From: Candidatus Woesebacteria bacterium | Lineage (GTDB): Bacteria; Patescibacteriota; Microgenomatia; UBA8517 | Assembly (NCBI GenBank): GCA_016926185.1 | Contig: JAFGPD010000038.1 | Span: 1 to 39,465 of the forward strand | DNA length: 39,465 nucleotides | Reading direction: 5' to 3' | Shown: positions 16,652-24,918 of the stretch, in pieces | Position numbering within the stretch: position 1 is the stretch's first letter | How the letters are laid out: each line of letters begins with the position of its first letter | The notes under the pieces: model-generated | Seen by the model: the letters and a program-made list of their open reading frames with translations, nothing else | What the model was told of the DNA's origin: nothing | Database searches by the model: none | Translations under genes and position numbers: made by a program

Positions 16652-17470
16652 TTACTTGTAATTTATTACCAACTCGGGAGTATTTCCTGATCTTTGTGTG
16701 TTTTCGCTTGATTCAAAGTATGCAAAATCTCCATTTTCGTCATCACCGACAACTTCTTTTTCAAAATGTAGCCTGTATTGTGTAGATGGCCTTGCGCTTA
16801 CAAGATCATTGACCAGTTGGTCTGTAACGTCAGCCTCTCTCCAGCCGGTTGCAGATTTTTCTGAAAATATCTCAAAACCGGAAATAAGTGCAGGAGTGGA
16901 GAAGTCGGTTGAATCAAGACTGTCGCCGTAGTCCAGATGGTCAATTAAAAGATCTCCTCCTGACTTGTAAGGATTTCCCAGTGTTTTGGTTTGGAATAGC
17001 CTTATTGTTGCTGAGATGATTTCTGCATCTTCAGGGATCACGGTAATATCAAAACTGATAAATGCCCTTGTGACCAGCTCATTATCCCTGCCTGCGCGGA
17101 TGTTGCTGCTTGTGCTGCCCGAACCATTGGAGGAGCGAAATCCTTCAAGATCTTTCTGAGGGGGAAGAATTATTTCGCGGGAACTTATTGATGGAATTGG
17201 CTGGGTTGGTTTCACTGGAGTTGGTGTCAGATCAAGTTTTGGAGTGGGAGTGGCTTCTACTTTTACTGGATTGACATTGCCTGTTTCGCTTCCCAAGATC
17301 AGTCTTCGGTCGGAATTCTCAACCGGCACGGTTCTAAGATTTGTTCTTGCGCTTTGTTTTCCCAGAATGAATGATACTGTGCTGACAGCAGATATTACTA
17401 CAAAGGCTGTCAGAGAAATTGCTATCTTTTTCCATTTTCTAATTTGTCCGTAAAGGTCCTCGTTTTGCAT
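16652..17470 (-). CDS. Membrane-anchored DNRLRE-type beta-sandwich protein
   Basis: 272 residues from ATG 17470, which has AAGG seven bases upstream; a longer TTG-initiated form is unlikely. A cytoplasmic tail is followed by one membrane helix (IAISLTAFVVISAVSTVSFILG) and a Thr/Pro stalk (PTPKLDLTPTPVKPTQP). The domain from about 110 to 272 matches the DNRLRE-type surface beta-sandwich pattern: RAFISFDITVIPEDAEIISATIRL, then WREADVTDQLVNDL and a terminal PELVINYK. Such domains stand on cell surfaces, often beside carbohydrate-active proteins. Confidence 0.82.
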   Translation of the reverse strand: MQNEDLYGQIRKWKKIAISLTAFVVISAVSTVSFILGKQSARTNLRTVPVENSDRRLILGSETGNVNPVKVEATPTPKLDLTPTPVKPTQPIPSISSREIILPPQKDLEGFRSSNGSGSTSSNIRAGRDNELVTRAFISFDITVIPEDAEIISATIRLFQTKTLGNPYKSGGDLLIDHLDYGDSLDSTDFSTPALISGFEIFSEKSATGWREADVTDQLVNDLVSARPSTQYRLHFEKEVVGDDENGDFAYFESSENTQRSGNTPELVINYK

Positions 17471-17507
17471 GTTGAGCCTTATTATATCAAGTAGAAGTAT
17501 AAAATAT

Positions 17508-17530
17508 TTGACAGGGGTTACCCCTGTCAA
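17508..17530 (-). terminator. Hairpin between two minus-strand membrane-protein genes
   Basis: Perfect 10-bp stem TTGACAGGGG / CCCCTGTCAA with a 3-base loop, 20 bp after the stop of the 17550 gene. On the minus strand it is followed by ATATTTTATA, so it can act as an intrinsic terminator. The same stem contains TTGACA, which could be a -35 box for the downstream gene. Either reading, or both, is possible. Confidence 0.6.
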
Positions 17531-17549
17531 CCCGTGTCGAAAAAGATGT

Positions 17550-18218
17550 TTATAGTATTTTGAAAGTGGAGATTATCTTTTCAACGTCCTTTTTGGTCAG
17601 GGTAGCGTATGAAACGTCTCCATTGTAGTAAGCTCCTATTATGTAAAGGTTTTCATCCGTTGTGATCACAAAACGCAGCTCATTGACCCCCAAAGGGAAT
17701 TCCCACGGTTTTGTATTCAAAAATACCCTTGCCTCTCTTCCGTTTATTAAGGTGTTGGGAAGCCTTTCGTAAATGAACCATTCACTATAGCCGGGTACAT
17801 TATTTACTTTGGAAATGATGCTCTGAGTGGAACCGGCATTTATGTTCATTAAATTTTTGAATTGTTCATAATTGTAGTTATAAACACGGTTGCTGTCCTT
17901 GATCTTTTCGCGGTTCACCACGGAAATATAAACATAATTTTTCGTTCCAAATTCGCCGGATTCTACATTAGGAACAAGGTGGACGCTTGCTTCACCCACA
18001 TCGGTGTTGACAAGCATATTTGTTGGCATTTTTATCCTGTAACCAAGTTCGCTTTCATAAGTTCTCCAGTCGTCCGGAATTTCTTCATTTGAGATTTCTG
18101 CAGTGGCGGTCGGGGTAGAGGATCTTTGTTTAAAAATATAACCATTTTTATAAAGGATGAAAACGGTGACTCCGCCAAGGATTATTAAAATAACGATGAA
18201 AACTCCGGCTTTTTTCAT
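17550..18218 (-). CDS. Membrane-anchored protein with PsbP/MOG1-like domain
   Basis: 222 residues. One N-terminal membrane helix (AGVFIVILIILGGVTVFILY) is followed by a short Thr-rich linker (SSTPTATAEIS). The extracellular domain begins WRTYESELGYRIKMP and ends VEKIISTFKIL. The pattern (W..Y.s..gy.i.yP ... internal IIGAYY ... iistFk) resembles PsbP/MOG1-like lipoproteins common in CPR and Chloroflexi; I infer the fold by pattern only. It resembles the 20332-21015 gene. Substrate unknown. Confidence 0.75.
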   Translation of the reverse strand: MKKAGVFIVILIILGGVTVFILYKNGYIFKQRSSTPTATAEISNEEIPDDWRTYESELGYRIKMPTNMLVNTDVGEASVHLVPNVESGEFGTKNYVYISVVNREKIKDSNRVYNYNYEQFKNLMNINAGSTQSIISKVNNVPGYSEWFIYERLPNTLINGREARVFLNTKPWEFPLGVNELRFVITTDENLYIIGAYYNGDVSYATLTKKDVEKIISTFKIL

Positions 18219-18295
18219 AAATGTTCAGTGAGAAAGCGATATGTAAAAATTATATCATTAAATCGTGTGTGAAGGCTGATTTATATGAATGTCAA

Positions 18296-18997
18296 TTATG
18301 GCTGCCAGACCTCTAAAGTATATAATCTGCCGGTATTGCCAATGCAGCCGTAGGTGGCGCTGGTGAGCATATTTGCGTTATGTCCCGAAGAGTTTCGCCA
18401 CAACTCAAAGGCTTTATTGGGACTGCTGGTATCGGCAATGTTTTCAGCGATGTGTGAGTAATCCGAGTAGGGAAGGGTGTTATTGTCGATCTTGCTTCTG
18501 AATCCTGTATGGGAAAATTCGCTTTGAAGTTCATTAGCCCTTAAACTTGCAAAATTACAGACAACTTCATTGTAAGAAAAGTCGGAAAGTCCGTTTTGTG
18601 ACCTATACCAGTTGATCTTGTTCATCAAAGCTGTTGCGTTATTGGGCGTTTCCAAGACTTCAATTTCTTTATCATTCATATCAAAATCATTTTTTGTAGG
18701 ATCATTGACGGGTACTATTATTGCCTCCGTGACCTGTGAATTATGAGTGTCATTTTCTTGAGGCTCATTTTGTGATCGAGATTGGGCATTTTTTGTCACT
18801 GCGTCGTATGAGATGACGTAACTTCCCAAGACGTCAACTTTGCTGTTAATTCTTTCGTTTACAGTTGATTGTTCAGTTGTATGTACAACGGTATTTTGGT
18901 TTAAATTCGAATGAGGGTCTTTTTTGGGATGAGCACGGCTTTGGATAAAGTTAGTAAAAAGCAGGATGTTCAGTGTTAAAAGCGCCAAAAATTGCAT
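18296..18997 (-). CDS. Secreted CAP (SCP/PR-1) domain protein
   Basis: 233 residues from ATG 18997. A signal segment (MQFLALLTLNILLFTNFI) is followed by a low-complexity linker and the CAP domain from about 140. It contains NKINWYRSQNGLSDFSYNEVVC, the first histidine in FSHTGF, the glutamate motif AENIA, and WRNSSGHNANMLT with the second histidine. Bacterial CAP proteins are exported and of varied or unknown activity. It overlaps nothing coding; the plus-strand neighbour starts at 19079. Confidence 0.88.
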   Translation of the reverse strand: MQFLALLTLNILLFTNFIQSRAHPKKDPHSNLNQNTVVHTTEQSTVNERINSKVDVLGSYVISYDAVTKNAQSRSQNEPQENDTHNSQVTEAIIVPVNDPTKNDFDMNDKEIEVLETPNNATALMNKINWYRSQNGLSDFSYNEVVCNFASLRANELQSEFSHTGFRSKIDNNTLPYSDYSHIAENIADTSSPNKAFELWRNSSGHNANMLTSATYGCIGNTGRLYTLEVWQP

Positions 18998-19066
18998 CAC
19001 GGGCAATTTAGCTTAAATGGCATTGAACGTCAAGTCCATACACTTTATAAATGTTATAAAAAGTCC

Positions 19067-19072
19067 TATAAT
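19067..19072 (+). promoter_or_regulatory. -10 box of leaderless promoter
   Basis: TATAAT six bases before ATG 19079. A candidate -35 TTTATA lies near 19044. The string from the box through the start codon is identical to that before the gene at 10787. Confidence 0.6.
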
Positions 19073-19078
19073 ATTATT

Positions 19079-20032
19079 ATGTCACCGGAAAAACCACTTT
19101 TTGGGAAAAAACTTCCTATGAATAAGAGACAATTAGAACAGGCCGCACGTGAGTTCCAAACACCATTTTTTGATAGTATGTTAAGTAAGACTGAAACTGA
19201 GAATAATAAACCTCCTTCTGCAAAGATAATCGAAGACGCCCTGGGTAAAGAGTATGTAAATGACTTACCTGAAAAGAAAGGTCTTTTTGCACAATTCAGG
19301 CAAGGATCAGGTCAAATAGAGGTGTTTGGTGATAATGGAGAACTTAGTCCTTACAAAAGAAAGTCTGGACAAAAAAGAGAAGAACATGCTTTAGTTGTGA
19401 CAGAACCCTTAGATGAGGGTAATAAAAACGCATTTTTTAAATTATTATCAAATATTAAAAAAAACCTATTACACAGTAACCAGAAACGAGAGGTTAATGT
19501 GGATGTGGTTGAAAGAAGATCGTCTTCAGAAGAACCTGATATTGAAGAAAGAAGAAGAATGTTGAAGGATGCCGGTCTATTAAAAGGAAAGGTTTATATA
19601 AGCGATCAGGAAATTGTTTGGAGAACAAGAACCGAAAAACGAAGAACTAGGGAGGAAATAGATTATTTAGACTTTGTGGATGTAGAACCGGAAGATAGAA
19701 GTGATCGGATGAGAAAGGCTAGTAGAAACGTAAGAAGATCTTATTCGCAGGCACGCAAAGAATACAAAAAAGATAATTTTGTTGTGCTAGAAAGACCAGA
19801 GGTTGAAATTTTGGGAAGGGAGTTGGGTAGAAGAGATTTAGAAAAAGGACATCCTATTATGACGAAATTGAGACATACTAAGTTTGTCCAAAAAGATTTA
19901 AGTGATTTAGAGAAAGGTTTTGGTTTGATAGTTAAAGCTAAAATATGCGGTTGTATTGTGGAAGTGGATCTGGGGGGATCGTGGAACATCTTAAAGAAAT
20001 GCCATTCTGGTATTTGTCAGCTTGAACGGTAA
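19079..20032 (+). CDS. Hypothetical highly charged protein
   Basis: 317 residues from ATG 19079; the longer frame upstream is excluded by the -10 box at 19067. It is rich in Lys, Arg and Glu (EERRRMLKDAGLLKGKVYISDQEIVWRTRT) and has no membrane segment. The C-terminal end holds three Cys (KAKICGCIVEV, KKCHSG, ICQLER) that could bind a metal. No family recognised. A weak hairpin (CCTAAA/TTTAGG) lies just after the stop. Confidence 0.7.
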   Translation: MSPEKPLFGKKLPMNKRQLEQAAREFQTPFFDSMLSKTETENNKPPSAKIIEDALGKEYVNDLPEKKGLFAQFRQGSGQIEVFGDNGELSPYKRKSGQKREEHALVVTEPLDEGNKNAFFKLLSNIKKNLLHSNQKREVNVDVVERRSSSEEPDIEERRRMLKDAGLLKGKVYISDQEIVWRTRTEKRRTREEIDYLDFVDVEPEDRSDRMRKASRNVRRSYSQARKEYKKDNFVVLERPEVEILGRELGRRDLEKGHPIMTKLRHTKFVQKDLSDLEKGFGLIVKAKICGCIVEVDLGGSWNILKKCHSGICQLER

Positions 20033-20076
20033 CCCTAAAGATTTAGGTATTTTGTTAGAAAAGTTGTTGAAAATAG

Positions 20077-20286
20077 TCAACTTTGCTGTCCCCATTTTCT
20101 GCCGGTCAGTTCGGTATGTTCCTCAGGTGAGCCAGCAAGTTTGTCGGCCAATTTAAAGACATTCTCTTTACCCATGCCGTATGTACCTGTAGTTAGTAAA
20201 AGGTTCTTTTGTACGTCTAGGATTTTTAAAATATCTTTTTCACTCAATACATTACACTCTTGTTGTTGATTTTGTCTTTCAGACAT
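20077..20286 (-). CDS. Small hypothetical protein with strong Shine-Dalgarno
   Basis: 69 residues, hydrophilic: SERQNQQQECNVLSEKDILKIL ... FKLADKLAGSPEEHTELTGRKWGQQS. Likely helical; no family. The start is fixed by GGAGGTGATAAA just before ATG 20286, the same extended anti-16S match found before the fasciclin gene. Confidence 0.7.
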   Translation of the reverse strand: MSERQNQQQECNVLSEKDILKILDVQKNLLLTTGTYGMGKENVFKLADKLAGSPEEHTELTGRKWGQQS

Positions 20287-20331
20287 CGTTTATCACCTCC
20301 TAAGAAAAATTGTGGGGAAATATTATCAAAT

Positions 20332-21015
20332 TTAGTTTTTATAATCAATTGAAGAGATGATCTGCTCTGCCATTTCGGAAAAACCGGCATTGGTCGGGTC
20401 TGCTACGAGCTTCGTGACGTGTACATACGTATTTTTGTCAAAGGGGATATAGATATGCGTGAAGGTTCCTAATCCTACCTCTTCGTATTGGTAAGCTGTT
20501 TTTCCGTTTATTGAACTTTCCGAAATTTCACTGATCTCAGAAACAGGAGACTGCTGAGCCTTTTCGTGTTCGCCTTCAACAAAATCCATTAAATTATCTT
20601 CTTCATATGTACCGCTGTCTATTGTTAAAATGATCCCGTCAAAGACTTCTGTGCCTTCAGTTTGTGTCGGACCAAGTTTGACAAAAACAACACTTCCATC
20701 TTCATTTTCCCGAATTTCAAGATCAGATGGATATAAGAGGGTGAAATAATAGTCGGGATCATCATAAACTTCCCAACCTTCCGGAGTCAAACTTGCGGAC
20801 TCTGTTGCTGTGGGAGTAGGTTTCAGTTTTGAAGTTGGTGTGGACTGAATTTGTTCTGGTGTAGGGGTGGGCAAGTCTTGTGAGTTATTGTCTGTACCTT
20901 TTCTATCTGACAGATATACACTTGCAGTGACACCGACTGCAAAGATTATTATGGCAATAGGAATAAGGACCTTTGAGCTGTTTTTGCCGACTTTTTCCTG
21001 TTGTTCTTCTTCCAT
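20332..21015 (-). CDS. Membrane-anchored protein with PsbP/MOG1-like domain
   Basis: 227 residues. A short cytoplasmic tail, one membrane helix (VLIPIAIIIFAVGVTASVYL) and a Thr/Pro stalk (PTPTPEQIQSTPTSKLKPTP) precede an extracellular domain. That domain starts GWEVYDDPDYYFTLLYPSDLEI and ends EQIISSIDYKN. The layout and motif order match the 17550-18218 gene, so they are probable paralogs. Role unknown; it likely sits at the outer face of the membrane. Confidence 0.78.
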   Translation of the reverse strand: MEEEQQEKVGKNSSKVLIPIAIIIFAVGVTASVYLSDRKGTDNNSQDLPTPTPEQIQSTPTSKLKPTPTATESASLTPEGWEVYDDPDYYFTLLYPSDLEIRENEDGSVVFVKLGPTQTEGTEVFDGIILTIDSGTYEEDNLMDFVEGEHEKAQQSPVSEISEISESSINGKTAYQYEEVGLGTFTHIYIPFDKNTYVHVTKLVADPTNAGFSEMAEQIISSIDYKN

Positions 21016-21027
21016 AAGCTTAGACTG

Positions 21028-21056
21028 ATGATATGACTAATCCTGCAGTTTGTAAA
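21028..21056 (-). promoter_or_regulatory. Promoter of the 20332-21015 gene
   Basis: Minus strand: -35 TTTACA (21051-21056), exactly 17 bp, -10 TATCAT (21028-21033), 12 bases before ATG 21015. Confidence 0.65.
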
Positions 21057-21094
21057 GCAAATATGAAATTTATTATTTACTGCCGGAATAATAC

Positions 21095-21124
21095 TTGATA
21101 AATTTGTGCGAGATTAATTATAAA
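21095..21124 (+). promoter_or_regulatory. Promoter of the NDT-like gene
   Basis: -35 TTGATA (21095-21100), 18 bp, -10 TATAAA (21119-21124). ATG 21139 follows after 14 bases, leaving a leader of about 7. Confidence 0.55.
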
Positions 21125-21138
21125 TGTAAAATTCAGCT

Positions 21139-21558
21139 ATGAAAATTTATGTTTCTTATAAATATAAGGGTTCTGACAAAAGAAAACTTATTAAAAACCT
21201 TAAATATGTCGACAGGGAGATCACCGAAGCGGACCATAAAAGCTATATTTATTTAAGAGATGCACTAAAGTGGGGGAAGGTCAAAAAGAAAGAGGAATTG
21301 ATAATTCGGGAAGCTTTTAAGGCAATTGATGGTTGCGATGCCCTCTTGGCGATAGTTGAAAGTGAGAATTTAAGCGAGGGAATGCTTTTGGAGATAGGTT
21401 ATGCGTATGCTAAGGGTAAAAAGATCTATCTTTCAATTAACGAAAAACTTGAAAAAGATCATTTGAGATTTGTCAGAAATTTAGCGACTAAAGAAGGATT
21501 ATTTTCAACAAAGACAAAAGATATGAGAGTAAATCACTTAGGCTTTTTTAGATCATGA
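21139..21558 (+). CDS. Nucleoside 2-deoxyribosyltransferase-like protein
   Basis: 139 residues. MKIYVSYKYKG at the N-terminus and DGCDALLAIVESENLSEGMLLEIGYAYAKGKKIYLSINE match the Rossmann-like NDT/TIR-related fold. The Glu within LLEIGYA is in the position of the family nucleophile. NDT proteins exchange or hydrolyse nucleoside N-glycosidic bonds; this one is a distant member and its substrate is not known. The stop overlaps an ATG in an ATGA arrangement, but that following frame runs through a strong terminator. Confidence 0.7.
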   Translation: MKIYVSYKYKGSDKRKLIKNLKYVDREITEADHKSYIYLRDALKWGKVKKKEELIIREAFKAIDGCDALLAIVESENLSEGMLLEIGYAYAKGKKIYLSINEKLEKDHLRFVRNLATKEGLFSTKTKDMRVNHLGFFRS

Positions 21559-21657
21559 TCAGCAAAGAACTGGATCTTTTTATAAATAGGATAATCAAGT
21601 TGGCTTCTGATGTATCTGTTTATAGTAAAAGGGATATCAGTGTCAAACAAACAGAAC

Positions 21658-21688
21658 AAAAAACCGAGGTTTTTATACCTCGGTTTTT
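21658..21688. terminator. Bidirectional intrinsic terminator
   Basis: ACCGAGGT / ACCTCGGT stem (21663-21670 with 21677-21684) and a 6-base loop. It is flanked by A5 on the left and T5 on the right, so it works on both strands. It separates the convergent NDT-like and fasciclin genes. Confidence 0.9.
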
Positions 21689-21716
21689 CATGGGCTACTT
21701 GACTATATTTTGTCTT

Positions 21717-22313
21717 TTATTGCGGTATTAATACTGCGTCGATAACATATATCACGCCATTTTCAGCCTCGATGTCTGTTGAAACAACATTGGCGTTATT
21801 GACCATTACGCTTGATCCTTCTACATCTATAGTTAGATCACTTCCTTGTACCGTTGTGGCTGATGTTAAGTTAATAACATCTTCTGCCATTACTTTTCCC
21901 GGTACAACGTGGTAGGTAAGAATTGCAGTCAGCTGGTCTTTGTCAGCTAACACTTCCTGCAAAGTTGCCTCTGGAAGTTTTGCAAAAGCCTCATTTGTTG
22001 GCGCAAAGACTGTGAATGGTCCTTCAGAGGATAGTGTCTCCACCAACCCTGCTTGTTTTACTGCAGTGACCAATGTTGAGAAGTCATCATTGGAAGATGC
22101 TATCTCCACAATATTTTGCATAGCATCTGAATCTTTCTGGACTTCTTCCATAGCAACCATTTTCTCAGACGTGTCAGCTACAGGCATGTCATTTACTGCA
22201 GCATCACTTGTTAAGTTCGCAGTGTCTCCCTGCATTGAGCCGCTTAGTAAAATAAATCCTGCAACTCCAATTACACCGACTATTAATAAAGTTATAATTA
22301 AATTTGAGTTCAT
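21717..22313 (-). CDS. Fasciclin (FAS1) domain membrane-anchored protein
   Basis: 198 residues from ATG 22313, chosen from the perfect AAAGGAGGTGA before it. An N-terminal membrane anchor ([19 protein letters not shown]) and a short acidic linker are followed by one FAS1 domain. It contains [36 protein letters not shown] (the H1 motif), [15 protein letters not shown] (the H2/YH motif) and [17 protein letters not shown]1 domains mediate cell-surface adhesion. It diverges from the Crp/Fnr gene; a perfect dyad lies in the shared control region. Confidence 0.93.
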   Translation of the reverse strand: MNSNLIITLLIVGVIGVAGFILLSGSMQGDTANLTSDAAVNDMPVADTSEKMVAMEEVQKDSDAMQNIVEIASSNDDFSTLVTAVKQAGLVETLSSEGPFTVFAPTNEAFAKLPEATLQEVLADKDQLTAILTYHVVPGKVMAEDVINLTSATTVQGSDLTIDVEGSSVMVNNANVVSTDIEAENGVIYVIDAVLIPQ

Positions 22314-22372
22314 TTTTATCACCTCCTTTCTTGAAATGTAATATGACTTTACAGTTTGGATCACATAGATTC

Positions 22373-22388
22373 TGTTAGCTGGCTAACA
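22373..22388. promoter_or_regulatory. Perfect dyad, probable Crp/Fnr-family operator
   Basis: TGTTAGC-TG-GCTAACA is a perfect 16-bp palindrome, of the form TGTTA-N6-TAACA, the half-site spacing of Crp/Fnr-family sites. It lies just upstream of a TAAGAT -10 box (22395-22400) for the Crp/Fnr gene and in front of the divergent fasciclin gene. It is therefore placed for autoregulation and for control of both directions. Confidence 0.7.
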
Positions 22389-22407
22389 ATGTGGTAAGAT
22401 TTGGTGC

Positions 22408-23091
22408 ATGGAAAGTAAAATCCAAGATAAAATTGATAAATTCTTCTCGAAATATAAGAGTAAGGTCTATAAAAAGGGGGAGACACTGATACTTCCGGAA
22501 GAGCCTTTGGTATATATCTTTAATCTTAAAAAAGGTTTTGTAAAAAGTTACTCTCTCAACGAGGGAGGGTTTGAGCTGACAATAAATATTTATAAACCCT
22601 ACAGTTTTTTTCCGATAACAGAGACTCTGGCCGGAAGGACCAATACTTACTTTTTTGAAGCGATCACTGATGTTATAGTTCAGAAAGCTCCCACACACGA
22701 GGTGCATGAGTTTGTTAAGGAGAATAGTGATGTATTGTTTGATCTGACTAAAAGAATTAGTAGCGGTCTTGAGGGGTTTATGGTTCGTACACAGTATCTT
22801 ATTCGTTCTAATTCATCTCAAAAGGTAGCATCCTCACTGGTCCTTTTGGCAAGAAGATTTGGGGAAAATACTGACGAAGGAAAAATAAAAATTGCAATTC
22901 CGCAGACTCACGAGGATATAGCAAATTTAGCCGGTGTATCGCGTGAAACGGCCAGTATTGAACTAAAAAAGCTGCGGGATATAAAAGTTATTTCCGAAAA
23001 GGCTAAAAAGTATACGGTTAACGATTATGACAAGCTTCAGGAGTTATCTACGATATATCACGAAGACAAACCACTACCTTTTAGGTTTTGA
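22408..23091 (+). CDS. Crp/Fnr family transcriptional regulator
   Basis: 227 residues. The N-terminal cyclic-nucleotide-like beta-roll has PLVYIFNLKKGFVKSYSLNEGGFELTINIY. A dimer helix follows, then a C-terminal winged helix-turn-helix with THEDIANLAGVSRETASIELKKLRDIKVI. The N-terminus lacks the Cys cluster of Fnr, so the signal is not oxygen via FeS. The -10 box TAAGAT ends seven bases before the ATG, so it is leaderless. It overlaps or abuts the MFS gene and most likely controls it, itself and the divergent fasciclin gene through the 22373 dyad. Confidence 0.92.
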   Translation: MESKIQDKIDKFFSKYKSKVYKKGETLILPEEPLVYIFNLKKGFVKSYSLNEGGFELTINIYKPYSFFPITETLAGRTNTYFFEAITDVIVQKAPTHEVHEFVKENSDVLFDLTKRISSGLEGFMVRTQYLIRSNSSQKVASSLVLLARRFGENTDEGKIKIAIPQTHEDIANLAGVSRETASIELKKLRDIKVISEKAKKYTVNDYDKLQELSTIYHEDKPLPFRF

Positions 23092-23105
23092 ATCACTGCA
23101 AGTTT

Positions 23106-24281
23106 ATGAAATTAACCAAAGAACTGATAATTATTTTCGTCATCAAAATTACTGAGGTGTTGGGGTTTTCCCTGATACTTCCGCTTCTTCCTTTTTACGC
23201 GAAAAGCTTTGGAGCCACACCTTTTGTGGTTTCTCTGATCCCTAGTGTTTTTTCTTTCTTTCAGTTTTTCTCCGCCCCGATCATGGGCAAGTTAAGTGAT
23301 CAGTATGGAAGGAGGCCGCTTCTGATAATTTCTCAGTTCTCAACTTTTTTAAGCTTTGTGATTTTCGGATTATCAAACTCGCTTTTTATGATCTTTTTAT
23401 CACGCATTGTTGATGGATTGTTGGGTAGCAATTTCACGATTACTCAAGCCTATATTGCAGATGTAACTGACGAAAAAGACAGAAGCAAGGCCTTTGGTCT
23501 CAGCGGTGTGGCTTTTGGGATCGGGTTTTTGATCGGTCCTGCGATCGGGGGATATTTATCAAAATTCGGAATAGCAGTACCCGCCTTTGTTGCTGCTGGG
23601 ATATCACTTCTTTCGATAATCGCAACAGCGGTAATGCTGCCCGAAACGGTTAAAAGAAAGAAGGCCTTTAAGATAGAAAAGATAAAAATCATTAATATAA
23701 AAGCAATAACAAAATATTTGACTGACGAAAAAACTGCAAAACCATTGTTTGAGCTGTTTAGTTTTAATTCTACGCATGTTATTTGGACCAGCAATTTTGC
23801 ACTTTTTTCTGGACTTAAGTATGGTTTCACTGTGGAGAGAGTTGGTTATGTTTTAGCTTATGTGGGATTGATAAGCATAATCATGAGGGGAGCGGTATTA
23901 CCGAAGCTGATTGACAGGTTCGAGGAGCATTCACTGAAAGTCCTTGCATCATTATCGATCGTGTTTGCTTTACTGCTTCTTGCATTTACAGAAAGTTTTA
24001 TGCTCTTGTTTGTGGCTTTCACCTTCTTTGCTTTTGGTGGGGGACTGGCCCGACCGCTTATGACCGGTACAATATCCAGAAGCGTAGGCAGGAGTGAGCA
24101 AGGGTCAATACTTGGAGTATCGAATTCAATGGGAAGTTTGGTGCAGATAATTGGACCAATGGTGGGAGGGTTGCTTTTGACAAAACTGGTTCCAGAAAGT
24201 CTGATGATAGTATCAGCAGCGATGATGCTGGTTGGTCTGCGTCTGATCCTGAAAAACGGGAAGACCTCCTTAAATACCTGA
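23106..24281 (+). CDS. Major facilitator superfamily exporter (TetA-like)
   Basis: 391 residues from ATG 23106, 14 bases after the regulator's stop; a TTG start would overlap it. Twelve membrane helices are expected. Motif A is present as GKLSDQYGRRPLLI, and AFGIGFLIGPAIGGYLSKFG matches the drug-antiporter motif C region. It resembles drug/H+ antiporters of the TetA/Bmr type. Substrate unknown. The pairing with a Crp/Fnr gene suggests regulated efflux. After the stop, the -1 frame stays open for about 53 codons with a charged, lysine-rich product (EKREDLLKYLKFKL ... TKTINEDD). Confidence 0.93.
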   Translation: MKLTKELIIIFVIKITEVLGFSLILPLLPFYAKSFGATPFVVSLIPSVFSFFQFFSAPIMGKLSDQYGRRPLLIISQFSTFLSFVIFGLSNSLFMIFLSRIVDGLLGSNFTITQAYIADVTDEKDRSKAFGLSGVAFGIGFLIGPAIGGYLSKFGIAVPAFVAAGISLLSIIATAVMLPETVKRKKAFKIEKIKIINIKAITKYLTDEKTAKPLFELFSFNSTHVIWTSNFALFSGLKYGFTVERVGYVLAYVGLISIIMRGAVLPKLIDRFEEHSLKVLASLSIVFALLLLAFTESFMLLFVAFTFFAFGGGLARPLMTGTISRSVGRSEQGSILGVSNSMGSLVQIIGPMVGGLLLTKLVPESLMIVSAAMMLVGLRLILKNGKTSLNT

Positions 24282-24441
24282 AATTTAAACTTGACTCTTC
24301 TATTAGTGGAAATTCTCTAAAAATATCAAAAAGATACGAAAAGCTGAAAAAGAAATATTCATACTCAAAAAAACAATATATGATCAAGAAAAATGAGTTT
24401 TTTGATAAGTTAACCAAAACGATCAACGAAGATGATTAGGA

Positions 24442-24660
24442 TCAGCGACGGACAACTTTTACTTGGGTTTCATTATCACCGGCTTTGCGGTAACTTTCCT
24501 CCCATCTTGGAACAGCTTCTTCTGCAGATACTCTTGTTGGGTAGATACCATTACGTGATATTATTTCGTCAATTGGACGAAGTGATCTAGGAACAAGTTT
24601 TCCAAGCAAGCACCCTGGATTAACCTCTCGATATCCTACTACCGTCCACGAATCCTTCAT
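24442..24660 (-). CDS. Small hypothetical protein
   Basis: 72 residues: MKDSWTVVGYREVNPGCLLGKL ... AVPRWEESYRKAGDNETQVKVVRR. No membrane segment; the pattern suggests a small mixed alpha/beta fold. No family recognised. A TAAAAT box ends seven bases before the ATG on this strand, so the gene is likely leaderless. It ends three bases after the open tail of the MFS -1 frame. Confidence 0.65.
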   Translation of the reverse strand: MKDSWTVVGYREVNPGCLLGKLVPRSLRPIDEIISRNGIYPTRVSAEEAVPRWEESYRKAGDNETQVKVVRR

Positions 24661-24879
24661 TATTTGTATTTTAGCATAAGATAGGGAAGGGCAGTATTGT
24701 CATCTTGAGGTCACATTCATTGAGGAAGCCTGCAGAGGTAAAGGAATTCGGTGGTTCGTATGATCCAAAGGCGAAAATATATTTGGCTCATCACCTGATA
24801 GACATCAGAAAAAGGATAAAGCTAAATAATTTTCTTTTTTTTCCAGCCCTTCTAAATTTATAGATAATAACCCATAATA

Positions 24880-24908
24880 TTGTTTAAAGGACTTTTTTTT
24901 GATAAAAT
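24880..24908 (+). promoter_or_regulatory. Promoter of the 24919 gene
   Basis: -35 TTGTTT (24880-24885), 17 bp, -10 TAAAAT (24903-24908), ten bases before ATG 24919. It excludes the longer upstream frame starting at 24880. Confidence 0.6.
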
Positions 24909-24918
24909 TGTGCGTATT

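Noticed and set aside
21555-21731. 58-codon frame overlapping the NDT-like stop (ATGA)
   Set aside because: It reads straight through the strong terminator at 21658-21688 and into the fasciclin gene's 3' end; the product loses coding character.
24675-24861. Open frame on the plus strand between two genes (LRSHSLRKPAEVKEFGG...)
   Set aside because: No usable ATG, no ribosome site, and lies across the -10 region of the minus-strand gene; possibly a relic but not supportable.
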